Below are positions 7,409 through 13,597 of a DNA stretch of 13,597 nt, piece after piece. The notes below the pieces were generated by a model. It searched no databases, was not told the origin of the DNA, and saw only the letters and a list, made by a program, of their open reading frames with translations. The stretch's first letter is position 1; every line of letters starts with the position of its first letter. This DNA comes from an uncultured Prevotellaceae bacterium (GTDB lineage Bacteria; Bacteroidota; Bacteroidia; Bacteroidales; Muribaculaceae): the NCBI GenBank assembly GCA_945645715.1, contig CALZFJ010000018.1, positions 1 through 13,597 of the forward strand, read 5' to 3'. The position numbers were made by a program, and so were the translations under genes.

Positions 7409-8251
7409 TTAGTAGTCGCTGAAGAATTTTGGCTTGATGACGAGTCCCACACGAAGGCGCGAGTGATACCGGTTGTAGTCGAGCAGGTTTTCGCCGTAGC
7501 CATTGTAATACTGCACAAAGAAGAACTGGTTTTCCCCCTTGAAAATGCGATAGTTAAGCTCCACAATGGTGTTGCAATTCAGGTTCCAGCCCGATCGCTT
7601 CACCACAGTGACAGCAGCGCCAAAGCGTCCGTTTGGCGACATGTATTGGATACCCGTCTGATAGATACCTGAGTATTTGAGTATATCCTTGTTGTTTTGT
7701 CCGTCGATAATGGGAATCCACCATTTTGCATGAATCATCACCTGCGGATCCACATACACGCTGCCGCAGAATGAAATCTTGTTCCAGCTTCGCGACTCGT
7801 CGCCATCGCGGCCATTCGATTCGTGCTCAATGAGCACCGTAGCCTTACCGATAAGGCGGTCTTTCACGATAAGCAGCTTGGAGAGTCCTATACCAGGATT
7901 GAAATTGAGGTCGCGCATAGGCATTGACTCCTTAAACACATTCCACATACACTTTTGCGAGTACATCAAGAAAAGGTAGGTATTGAAAGGCAACGTGCTC
8001 TTGGTGAGTCGCTGGGCAATACTCACCTGGAATTTCACGTCGCTGTTGTCGCCATTGGGCTTGTCGCCAAGTGATGTTCCTGCAGTGAAATAGTTGTCCT
8101 TGTAGAGCGTGAAATACGGCCCTCGGTCAAACTCATCGCGTATGCTGTCGGCATTGAAGTTGCTGCCGTGAGGCTTCACAATCTGGGCACTGACTTGGAT
8201 TGCCGAGATGGCTATTACTACTATAATGACGAAAAATCTGATTAACTTCAT
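7409..8251 (-). CDS. Outer-membrane phospholipase A (OMPLA family)
   Basis: A 280-residue precursor of outer-membrane phospholipase A1, a 12-strand beta-barrel that hydrolyses misplaced phospholipids in the outer leaflet, normally as a calcium-dependent dimer. Residues 1-22 are a signal peptide (MKLIRFFVIIVVIAISA, ending SAQ). The catalytic block IEHESNGRDGDESRSWN at 141-157 supplies His143, Ser145 and Asn157, the same spacing (2 and 12) as the E. coli His-Ser-Asn triad, with the nearby Ser/Arg residues that bind calcium. Alternating aromatic beta strands run to the end, including NGYGENLLDYN at 250-260. The frame extends upstream to a GTG at 8359, but that lies behind the promoter; the ATG at 8251 starts the signal peptide and is the clear choice. 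The length is slightly shorter than the E. coli precursor. Confident on family and activity. Confidence 0.93.
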   Translation of the reverse strand: MKLIRFFVIIVVIAISAIQVSAQIVKPHGSNFNADSIRDEFDRGPYFTLYKDNYFTAGTSLGDKPNGDNSDVKFQVSIAQRLTKSTLPFNTYLFLMYSQKCMWNVFKESMPMRDLNFNPGIGLSKLLIVKDRLIGKATVLIEHESNGRDGDESRSWNKISFCGSVYVDPQVMIHAKWWIPIIDGQNNKDILKYSGIYQTGIQYMSPNGRFGAAVTVVKRSGWNLNCNTIVELNYRIFKGENQFFFVQYYNGYGENLLDYNRYHSRLRVGLVIKPKFFSDY

Positions 8252-8284
8252 TGTGTGATAGGTGCTATTCTCTATTCCAAAGTG

Positions 8285-8292
8285 CAAAATTA
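8285..8292 (-). promoter_or_regulatory. -7 box of the phospholipase A promoter
   Basis: The minus strand reads TAATTTTG preceding CA, identical over ten bases to the box before the ABC exporter. The transcript would start near 8278, with a leader of about 27 bases before the ATG at 8251. It gives the gene a promoter separate from the dapB operon, which ends 74 bases upstream. Confidence 0.6.
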
Positions 8293-8365
8293 GTAAAAAA
8301 GCGTGAATTGCCGAGGTGGGTTGATTGGTCGAAATGCGATAATTTCTGATACATATCACGCATAA

Positions 8366-9001
8366 TTACCTCTTTAGCTCGTCAAGGAGCACGAATATAG
8401 CCTCACGACCCTTGTTCATGAGCAAGTCGAAAATGCTCAAGTTGCCGGCAAAGCCATATTTTGGCTCCCATATCTGGTGATAATGCACAGGTGCCTCGGC
8501 GGGCTTGATGCGGCACGGAGTGATGCCTGTGCCGGCAGCATCGGCATAATGGGTGACTATGGGAAGATCAAGAAAATCCACTATCAGCTCATGCAGCGCC
8601 ACATTGAAGTCGAGCAGCCAGTGGTCACCACGGTTGATAAGGGCTTCAAGCTCAGGGGCGACATACTCAAAGAATGGCGTTTTGCCGTATGCCGAGTAGA
8701 TGGCACGCCAGTGCAGCACGCGCCAGTCGCCATGCTCAGAGATGCGCACGTCCTTCATGGTGTAGCCGTGCCACGAAGTTACTTTCTCAATGGGAATGGC
8801 AAGCGTCTGCGGTCCGTTGGTGGCAATTATGTCGCAGCGGTGATGCGTCTTGTCGCGGCGAGAGATAGGCTCGTCGGTGACAATAGCCACCTCTCCGGCA
8901 GCCACCATGCGGGCATAATACTGCACCGACCCGGCATACATGCTGCTGAATGTCTTCACGCCGGGAGTGCTGCTTATAGGTGTAACCGCCAGGTTGCTCA
9001 T
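8366..9001 (-). CDS. WbqC family protein
   Basis: A 211-residue protein of the WbqC-like family (about 200-230 residues is usual), whose founding member is encoded in an O-antigen cluster but whose reaction is not established. Typical features seen are the N-terminal MYAGSVQYYARM, then HHRCDIIATNGPQTLAIPI, DWRVLHWRAIYSAYGKTPFFEY around 91-112, and the C-terminal segment YHQIWEPKYGFAGNLSIFDLLMNKG. There is no signal peptide, so it is cytosolic. Its ATG overlaps the lepB stop by 4 bases (ATGA), so translation is probably coupled. The dapB-lepB-wbqC order recurs in Bacteroidales, from general knowledge. Association with signal peptidase suggests an envelope role, but that is inference. Confidence 0.85.
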   Translation of the reverse strand: MSNLAVTPISSTPGVKTFSSMYAGSVQYYARMVAAGEVAIVTDEPISRRDKTHHRCDIIATNGPQTLAIPIEKVTSWHGYTMKDVRISEHGDWRVLHWRAIYSAYGKTPFFEYVAPELEALINRGDHWLLDFNVALHELIVDFLDLPIVTHYADAAGTGITPCRIKPAEAPVHYHQIWEPKYGFAGNLSIFDLLMNKGREAIFVLLDELKR

Positions 9002-10467
9002 TTGTCGGGATTGGCGTCTTTGAAAATTCGATCCCAGCGAATGCCCGGGAAACCTTTATCCTTGTCGAACGACACTATCACAAACATCGGAGTACCCACC
9101 ACATGGTCTTCGGGCACGAAGCCCCAGTAGCGCGAGTCGGCAGAGTTGTCGCGGTTGTCGCCCATCATCCAGTAATAGTCCATATTGAATGTGTAGCAGT
9201 CGGTGGCAGTGCCGTTGATGTAGATAATTCCATCGCGCACGGCGAGGTCGTTGCCCTCATAGTTGCGGATTACGCGCTCATAGATAGGCAGATTATCAAG
9301 GGTGAGCTTCAATGTGGCTCCCTTCTTGGGAATCCAAATCTTGCCATAGTCGGCGCGCGTCCAGCCATAGTCGTGAGTTACGGGATACACATTCATCACC
9401 TCACTCACCGGCACACGCATTGCGTGCTTAATCCAGCCAAGGGCATTCACCTGCTCAAGCATCTTGGCAGTGAGCGGCACCTGATAGATGGGTGGCACAG
9501 AGCCGTCGTCGGCAACGGTGAGCCCGAGGCTCATCACGCCATATTTCTCTCCCGGGTCGGTGATGGCAATGCGGTTGCGGTCGTCGATGCTCACGCCAAG
9601 GCTCTCCCAAGTGGCTTGGTCGATTTCACGGCCATCGGTCTGAATCAGATAGTTATACTGCACATTCTCCGGCTCGGCAATGGCTTTGCCATTGATATAC
9701 ACTATATTGTCCTTGATTTGCAACATCTCGCCGGGCAGACCTATGCAACGCTTCACATAGTTCTCGCGGCGGTCAACGGGGCGATATATCACATCGCCAT
9801 ATTTTGCCTTGTTGCTGCGAACGGCAGCCGCACCGCCCGGCTCAAACTGGCACAGGGTATAGTAGTCGGGGTTTTGCACCTTCAGGGCTACAGTGTCACC
9901 TGCCGGGAAGTTAAACACCACAATGTCGAAGCGCTCCACGCTGCGCACACCTTTCAGGCGGTGATACTCCCACTGCGGATAGTCGATATACGACTTGCAG
10001 TTGAGCACCGGCAGCGTGTTCTGTGCCAACGGGAAGTGCAGAGGTGTGTTGGGCACGCGCGGTCCATACACCATCTTGTTCACCCACAGATAGTCGCCCA
10101 CAAGCAGCGACTTCTCGAGCGACGACGAGGGTATCTGGTAGTTTTGTCCGAAGAAAAGGAAGACGAAATACACCAGCACCAAGGCATACACTATGGCATC
10201 GACCCACCCCATCACTGCCCGCACGGCAGCATTCTTGGTGTGTTTCCACCACGTCCACGGAATGAACTGCGTGAGGTAGATGTCGGCAAGCAAAGGCAGG
10301 AACAGAATCACCCACCACGAGCCGAGCCAAGCGACCCAGCCTATGAAAATAGCAGCCACAATGGCGAAGCGGGCCCAGCGGGTGGGCTTCACACGGCCAA
10401 GACGCTCACGGAGACCGCCGGTCTGCTGCACATCTACGTTCTTTTTATCTTTCTTTTCTTCTTCCAT
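8998..10467 (-). CDS. lepB: Signal peptidase I (long Bacteroidota form)
   Basis: A 489-residue type I signal peptidase that cleaves signal peptides from secreted proteins at the outer face of the inner membrane. After a charged, Lys-rich start come hydrophobic segments at about 33-65 and 91-106. The catalytic serine is Ser116 in QIPSSSLEKSL; the usual Met after the serine is Leu here. The general base is Lys239 in ENYVKRCIGLPGE. The C-terminal box MMGDNRDNSADSRYWGFVPEDHVVG at about 434-458 completes the family signature. About 160 residues separate the Lys and GDN boxes, far more than in E. coli (324 residues in total), as is usual in Bacteroidota. An in-frame start at 10473 is a TTG; the ATG at 10467 is preferred. 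It follows dapB by 41 bases and overlaps wbqC. Many relatives carry two adjacent lepB genes; only one is here. Confidence 0.94.
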   Translation of the reverse strand: MEEEKKDKKNVDVQQTGGLRERLGRVKPTRWARFAIVAAIFIGWVAWLGSWWVILFLPLLADIYLTQFIPWTWWKHTKNAAVRAVMGWVDAIVYALVLVYFVFLFFGQNYQIPSSSLEKSLLVGDYLWVNKMVYGPRVPNTPLHFPLAQNTLPVLNCKSYIDYPQWEYHRLKGVRSVERFDIVVFNFPAGDTVALKVQNPDYYTLCQFEPGGAAAVRSNKAKYGDVIYRPVDRRENYVKRCIGLPGEMLQIKDNIVYINGKAIAEPENVQYNYLIQTDGREIDQATWESLGVSIDDRNRIAITDPGEKYGVMSLGLTVADDGSVPPIYQVPLTAKMLEQVNALGWIKHAMRVPVSEVMNVYPVTHDYGWTRADYGKIWIPKKGATLKLTLDNLPIYERVIRNYEGNDLAVRDGIIYINGTATDCYTFNMDYYWMMGDNRDNSADSRYWGFVPEDHVVGTPMFVIVSFDKDKGFPGIRWDRIFKDANPDK

Positions 10468-10508
10468 AATCAAAAAAAGTTATATCGGTAATTCACTGGA
10501 AAAAATCC

Positions 10509-11237
10509 TTATTCTCCGGCTAAGATAGCACCCATCACATCGTCCATCGAGAAGAAACCGTTCTTTCCCTTGAGCCACTCGGCTGCCACCACAGCTCCAA
10601 GGGCAAAACCCTCACGGCTGAAAGCCTCGTGTGTGATTGAAATGCGGTCGATGTCGCTCACATAGTTCACAATGTGAGTTCCCGGCACTTCGCCCTTGCG
10701 CTCATGGGCAATTTTCAGCACATCGGCAGCATCAGAGTCCTCACTCCAGCGCTTCTTGCGGTCGAGGTTGTCGATTACGCCATTGGCGAGCGTAATGGCA
10801 GTGCCACTGGGGTGGTCGAGCTTGTGAATGTGATGTATTTCAGTCATGTTCACATCATATTCGGTGAAGTGATTCATGAGTCGGGCAAGATACTTATTGA
10901 GAGCAAAGAAGATGTTCACACCCACGCTGAAGTTCGACGAATAGAGCAACGTGCCACGGCTCTCGTCGCACATACGCTTGATATCGGGGAGGCGGCTGGT
11001 CCAGCCCGTAGTTCCCGACACCACTCTCACGCCCTTGGTGAAGGCACGCAGATAGTTGCCATAGGCAGTTTCGGGAGTGGTGAACTCAATAGCCACGTCA
11101 GCCGAGGCAAACTCCGGGCTGTCGATGTCGCTAAGGTTCTTCTCGTCGATGATACACACAATCTCATGGCCACGCTGCTTGGCAATGCGCTCAATGGCGT
11201 GACCCATTTTTCCATATCCTATAAGTGCTAATTTCAT
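10509..11237 (-). CDS. dapB: 4-hydroxy-tetrahydrodipicolinate reductase
   Basis: A 242-residue cytoplasmic enzyme that reduces 4-hydroxy-tetrahydrodipicolinate with NAD(P)H in the diaminopimelate pathway, which supplies lysine and peptidoglycan cross-bridge precursors. The N-terminal nucleotide-binding motif is GYGKMG at 7-12, GTTGW at 75-79 is a family signature, and the catalytic/substrate block EIHHIHKLDHPSGTA at 133-147 holds the active-site histidines, Lys139 and the PSGTA substrate loop. The length is shorter than E. coli DapB (273) and normal for Bacteroidota. It is first in the dapB-lepB-wbqC operon, driven by a near-consensus promoter box 31-38 bases upstream of its ATG. Confidence 0.96.
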   Translation of the reverse strand: MKLALIGYGKMGHAIERIAKQRGHEIVCIIDEKNLSDIDSPEFASADVAIEFTTPETAYGNYLRAFTKGVRVVSGTTGWTSRLPDIKRMCDESRGTLLYSSNFSVGVNIFFALNKYLARLMNHFTEYDVNMTEIHHIHKLDHPSGTAITLANGVIDNLDRKKRWSEDSDAADVLKIAHERKGEVPGTHIVNYVSDIDRISITHEAFSREGFALGAVVAAEWLKGKNGFFSMDDVMGAILAGE

Positions 11238-11267
11238 TACTTTGTGATTTTTACGACCGCGAAGTTA

Positions 11268-11275
11268 CAAATATT
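11268..11275 (-). promoter_or_regulatory. -7 box of the dapB-lepB-wbqC operon (one mismatch)
   Basis: The minus strand reads AATATTTG, one base off TAnnTTTG. It would start the transcript near 11261, a leader of about 24 bases before the dapB ATG, the same geometry as the full-consensus promoters nearby. It lies in the 79-base gap behind the ATPase gene. Confidence 0.45.
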
Positions 11276-11316
11276 TCCTCAATCCATCAACCCCACAGCC
11301 TAAAATCCCCACAAAA

Positions 11317-12771
11317 TCACAAAAACAGATCGTCCATCACCACCTCATTATGCACTATGCCCGAGTGCAACCCTTGCATTACACCAAAGGTGGTGACCAT
11401 TGTCAGTAGAAGCGTCTTTGTGGCTTTCATTTCCTGGCGGAAAACAGCCATATTTGTGCGCAATTTCTCCTCATATTCTTTGGTGATGGAGTAGGGAGTT
11501 TCAGAGAATTTCATTTCACACACATTTATTACCCTGTCGGCGCGGTCGATAAGCAAGTCGATCTGGGCTCCCTGCTCGGTGCTACTGCCTATTTTGCGCC
11601 ATGAGCATGAAGTGGTGGCAATTCCTGCAATTCCCAGTTTGAGTTTGATTTGGGGCAGGTGCTGCATACACACCGTCTCAAAACTGAAGCCTTGCCATGC
11701 ACTCACTTGCCGGCTACCTATGTTGTTGCTCCAAAAGCGTTCATCCTTGCTGTGATTGCCACTGATAAACTTGAAATAAAACAAAACGTAAGGGTCGCAA
11801 ATGCGATATAAAGCATTTCTCACCGAGCTTTTATATCGCGAATACACTTCAATGAAATCACATCGTCTCAGGTTTTCAAGTATCTTGCTAAGTTCGCCTC
11901 CCTCTATTGCAGTGGCACTGATAATGTCGGCACGTATCATTCCTTCACGATGCCCAGCCAGAACCTTTATCACAGCAATATATTTATCGGCTTTAGGAAA
12001 CAGTGCATTGAATAGCTCTTCAAATTCCCCACTCATTCTGGCATTCTTTGCAAAAAACAGCCTGTCGAGGTTTTGTGCCAGACTCTCTTGTCCGTTAAGC
12101 AAAGTGAGATAGAAAGGTACTCCACCCAATGCCATGTAGCATTGCGTGATGGTGTAGCGGTCCCAAAGGCAGCCATTGGCGTGAAGCATTTCCTCACATT
12201 CGCCCAAAGAGAACGGCCGCAGATATATTTGTGCCGTGATGCGATTGTGCAAGCCTCCACGGTTTTTCACAAGTTTATCTACCATCCACGATGTGGCAGA
12301 ACCGCAGGCAACAAACATGATATCATCGCGCTGTGCCGCCCAGCCATTCCAGAAGTATTCCAAGGCAGCAACGAAGCTGCTGCGCGGAGTGTCAATCCAA
12401 GGCATCTCGTCGAAGAATATCAATTTTCGCTCATTGCGGGGCTTCGACTCTATGAGTTTGCGAAGCTCCATGAATGCTTCCTCCCACGATGCAAGCAACG
12501 GTGCATACATCGAGCCCGATGCCTCGCCCAACTGAGTGGCAAAGCGCTGCAGCTGCATCTTTTGCGGCTGATTCCGGGCACCCACATAACCTAATGTGAT
12601 GCGGTCGCCAAACAGATGATTTACAAGAAACGTTTTCCCGATTCGCCTACGGCCATAAATAATCACAAATTCCGAGCGACCCGAGGAATACAATCTCTCA
12701 AGTTCAGCCATTTCCTTTTTCCGAGCTATAATTTTCATCGCAGAGTGGTTTTTGACATTTTTTGTTGGCAT
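11317..12771 (-). CDS. ATPase with C-terminal DUF234 nuclease-like domain (archaeal-type ATPase family)
   Basis: A 484-residue P-loop NTPase of the archaeal-type/STAND-like ATPase group (PF01637-like) with a DUF234-like C-terminus, inferred from motif order. Walker A is YGRRRIGKT at 39-47 (Lys46) and Walker B is KLIFFDEMPW at 116-125 (Asp121, Glu122). CGSATSWM at 156-163 is the sensor strand. Residues 265-320 look like a winged helix. The tail shows a PD-(D/E)xK-like pattern, QIDLLID with Asp405, then CEMKFS with Glu419 and Lys421, like a restriction-endonuclease core. No signal peptide or membrane helices are seen. Such proteins occur as paralogous families in Bacteroidota and archaea, and their function is unknown. 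The start at 12771 gives a leader of about 19 bases; a second ATG at 12738 (MKIIARKKE) matches the usual family start and is a real alternative. Some stretches look more A+T-rich than neighbouring genes. A 53-bp repeat array lies just behind its promoter. Confidence 0.88.
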   Translation of the reverse strand: MPTKNVKNHSAMKIIARKKEMAELERLYSSGRSEFVIIYGRRRIGKTFLVNHLFGDRITLGYVGARNQPQKMQLQRFATQLGEASGSMYAPLLASWEEAFMELRKLIESKPRNERKLIFFDEMPWIDTPRSSFVAALEYFWNGWAAQRDDIMFVACGSATSWMVDKLVKNRGGLHNRITAQIYLRPFSLGECEEMLHANGCLWDRYTITQCYMALGGVPFYLTLLNGQESLAQNLDRLFFAKNARMSGEFEELFNALFPKADKYIAVIKVLAGHREGMIRADIISATAIEGGELSKILENLRRCDFIEVYSRYKSSVRNALYRICDPYVLFYFKFISGNHSKDERFWSNNIGSRQVSAWQGFSFETVCMQHLPQIKLKLGIAGIATTSCSWRKIGSSTEQGAQIDLLIDRADRVINVCEMKFSETPYSITKEYEEKLRTNMAVFRQEMKATKTLLLTMVTTFGVMQGLHSGIVHNEVVMDDLFL

Positions 12772-12796
12772 TATATGTTTTTACATAATGCCGATG

Positions 12797-12804
12797 CAAA
12801 AATA
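12797..12804 (-). promoter_or_regulatory. -7 box of the ATPase gene promoter
   Basis: The minus strand reads TATTTTTG, a full TAnnTTTG match. The transcript would start near 12790. The -33 element, if any, would fall at about 12824-12828, which is inside the first 53-bp repeat unit, so proteins or structures acting on the repeats could affect this promoter directly. Confidence 0.5.
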
Positions 12805-12814
12805 CACATTTTCT

Positions 12815-12983
12815 CGAGATATGGCAACTTTGGCTGCTATAAAACTCTCCATATCTCACAAAAATATCGAGATATGGTAACTTTAACTGCTACAAAACTC
12901 TCCATATCTCACGAAAATATCGAGATATGGAAACTTTAACTGCTATAAAACTCCCCATATCTCACGAAAATATCGAGATATGG
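12815..12983. repeat. 53-bp tandem direct repeats with invariant inverted arms (three full copies plus the start of a fourth)
   Basis: Full units are 12815-12867, 12868-12920 and 12921-12973, with a fourth copy of the first 10 bases at 12974-12983. Units 1 and 2 differ at 5 of 53 bases, 2 and 3 at 3, and 1 and 3 at 5. Each unit begins CGAGATATGG and carries CCATATCTC at offset 35-43, so a 9-bp arm (GAGATATGG, 4 copies) alternates with its complement (CCATATCTC, 3 copies). None of the differences falls in an arm. Arms can pair within a unit (24-base loop) or with the next unit (11-base loop). The 53-base period is not a multiple of three, so this is not coding. It lies between the ATPase promoter and a pseudogene scrap. 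Confidence 0.93.
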
Positions 12984-12990
12984 AGAGTTT
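12948..12990. repeat. Long hairpin closing the repeat array
   Basis: AAACTCCCCATATCTC (12948-12963) and GAGATATGGAGAGTTT (12975-12990) are 16-base inverted arms that match at 15 positions, with an 11-base loop. The right arm extends the fourth repeat start with the complement of the third unit's interior rather than the normal repeat continuation, so the array ends in a palindrome. Ends of this kind suggest a mobile or replicative origin, but this is inference. Confidence 0.8.
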
Positions 12991-13007
12991 GAGGCAACTT
13001 GTGGGGA

Positions 13008-13205
13008 TTAGTTCACTACCACTTCGTCGATGAAGAACCAGGATGGGTGACCTACGCCGTAGTGCCATGAGGGGCACTCCAGAGTGCCTTCCACTTCCAC
13101 TCTCACATAGCGTGCCTGTGCTGCCTTTTCCACTTTAAATTCCACAAATTTCACACTCACATCGCGGTCTTCGGGGCGGTATTATTCGCCCAGTGGGGTG
13201 AATTT
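13008..13205 (-). pseudogene. Orphan 3' remnant of a discoidin-domain glycosidase, probably beta-N-acetylhexosaminidase
   Basis: On the minus strand a frame ends at the TAA of 13010-13008 and reads back through 57 sense codons to an in-frame TAA at 13184-13182. The reading continues sensibly beyond that stop for a few residues (FTPLGE) before another stop near 13205. The visible protein has the shape of the last strands of an F5/8-type (discoidin-like) domain: RPEDRDVSVKFVEFKVE, then RYVRVEVEG, then C-P-x-W-H-x-G-x-G-x-P-x-W-F-F-x-D-E-V at the very C-terminus. That ending is familiar from Bacteroidales GH20 hexosaminidases. No start codon, catalytic domain or upstream part is present. The rest of the gene is gone, and the repeat array lies directly beyond its 3' end. 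GH family assignment is from memory of the motif; the remnant status is seen in the sequence. Confidence 0.7.
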
Positions 13206-13303
13206 TTGTTAATTCTTTGGGAAACGAAAGGCGTGATTTAACTTTCGGGTGGCAAGTGCATCTTTTTAAGCAGAAAGCCCAGCACTAAGTGCGCAAGTTT
13301 TCG
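13206..13303. other. Non-coding gap between glycosidase remnant and outer-membrane protein promoter
   Basis: No open frame of useful length, no repeat from the 53-bp array and no RNA-like fold stands out. It is the rightmost part of a roughly 577-base stretch (12772-13348) without an intact gene, otherwise filled by the ATPase promoter, the repeat array and the pseudogene scrap. Confidence 0.5.
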
Positions 13304-13311
13304 TAATTTTG
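13304..13311 (+). promoter_or_regulatory. -7 box of the outer-membrane protein promoter
   Basis: TAATTTTG followed by CA is a full match and is identical over ten bases to the boxes before the ABC exporter and the phospholipase. The transcript would start near 13318, about 31 bases before the ATG at 13349. A purine-rich AAAAAAGGA lies just before the start codon. Confidence 0.6.
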
Positions 13312-13348
13312 CAATTCGGAAATTCAAAGTAAACAAAAAAGGATATTG

Positions 13349-13597
13349 ATGAAAAGATTGTTGTTAATGATGATGGTGGCAATGACCGGTTTTGCCATGC
13401 AGCAGGCAGAGGCTGCCAACATCAGAGGAAAGATTGTTGATGCCACCGACAAGTCGCCCCTTTCAGAGGCTTCTATCCGCCTCGTCAAGGCATCGAAGGA
13501 CAGTACCTATGTGGCAGGAGCGGCTGCCGACACCGAGGGACGCTTCAATCTCGCCGGAGTGCGCCAAGGCAAATACGTACTCTCGGTGAGCTATATC
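13349..13597 (+). CDS. N-terminus of an outer-membrane protein with carboxypeptidase-D-like regulatory domain, partial
   Basis: The frame opens at ATG 13349 and is still open at the window edge, giving 83 codons. Residues 1 to about 23 are a signal peptide (MKRLLLMMMVAMTGFAMQQ, ending near AEA). From residue 24 comes a carboxypeptidase-D regulatory-like beta-sandwich: IRGKIVDATDKSPLSEASI, then ADTEGRFNLAGVRQGKYVLSVSYI. This domain begins SusC-like TonB-dependent receptors and outer-membrane beta-barrel (OMP_b-brl_3) proteins in Bacteroidota. The 'K-D-S-T-Y-V-x-G' spacing after the first strands favours the beta-barrel group rather than SusC, but the barrel is outside the window, so the subclass is open. 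It starts its own transcription unit, divergent from the glycosidase scrap and the ATPase. Confidence 0.8.
   Translation, partial: MKRLLLMMMVAMTGFAMQQAEAANIRGKIVDATDKSPLSEASIRLVKASKDSTYVAGAAADTEGRFNLAGVRQGKYVLSVSYI

Noticed and set aside
9103..10491. Plus-strand 462-codon open frame opposite lepB
   Set aside because: Antisense image of lepB, whose catalytic motifs are unmistakable; the frame has no promoter or domain of its own.
12616..12939. Plus-strand 107-codon open frame running through the repeats
   Set aside because: It overlaps the 5' end of the ATPase gene and its promoter, then runs into the non-coding repeats, whose 53-base period shifts frame each unit. The protein has no recognisable features.
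12815..12983. CRISPR array
   Set aside because: The 53-bp units are contiguous and nearly identical throughout, so there are no unique spacers, and no cas gene is present.

Overview
The window looks like chromosomal DNA from a gut-type member of the Bacteroidales (Bacteroidota). Three things point there. Almost every transcription unit has a TAnnTTTG -7 box, the hallmark of the Bacteroidota primary sigma factor, rather than a TATAAT/TTGACA promoter. Shine-Dalgarno sequences are weak or absent. The gene families are typical of the group: dapB-lepB-wbqC, a fused SpmA/SpmB-like protein, a long signal peptidase I, an archaeal-type ATPase with a DUF234 C-terminus, and an outer-membrane protein starting with a carboxypeptidase-D-like regulatory domain. 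I cannot fix the genus; a Muribaculaceae- or Prevotella-like organism is a guess.

Layout. At 1-1141 (minus) an extended short-chain dehydrogenase/epimerase gene is followed by the first 28 codons of a secreted protein that runs off the left edge. Divergent from it, 1305-3134 (plus) is an MsbA-like ABC exporter half-transporter. At 3177-5922 (minus) are two exported proteins: a CsgG-like/FlgT-like periplasmic protein and, after a probable terminator or attenuator, a large secreted caspase-fold (C14) protein with an intact His/Cys dyad. At 6076-7308 (minus) is a fused SpmA-SpmB-like membrane protein, and at 7409-8251 (minus) an outer-membrane phospholipase A with its His-Ser-Asn catalytic residues. 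At 8366-11237 (minus) is the operon dapB-lepB-wbqC, with a 4-bp lepB/wbqC overlap. At 11317-12771 (minus) is a STAND-like/AAA ATPase with a nuclease-like DUF234 tail.

The most unusual part is 12797-13205. Just behind the ATPase promoter lies an array of three full and one partial 53-bp direct repeats. Each carries invariant 9-bp inverted arms, and the array ends in a 16-bp-arm hairpin. It is followed by an orphan 3' scrap of a discoidin-type glycosidase gene, probably beta-N-acetylhexosaminidase, broken by an in-frame stop. The right edge (13349-13597, plus) holds the start of an outer-membrane/TonB-receptor-like protein with its own promoter.

Functionally, most of the block concerns the envelope: export (ABC exporter, signal peptidase), outer-membrane lipid turnover (phospholipase A), periplasmic or secreted proteins (CsgG-like, caspase-like), peptidoglycan/lysine precursors (DapB) and surface proteins. 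The ATPase-repeat segment looks like an accessory insertion in this otherwise ordinary chromosome.
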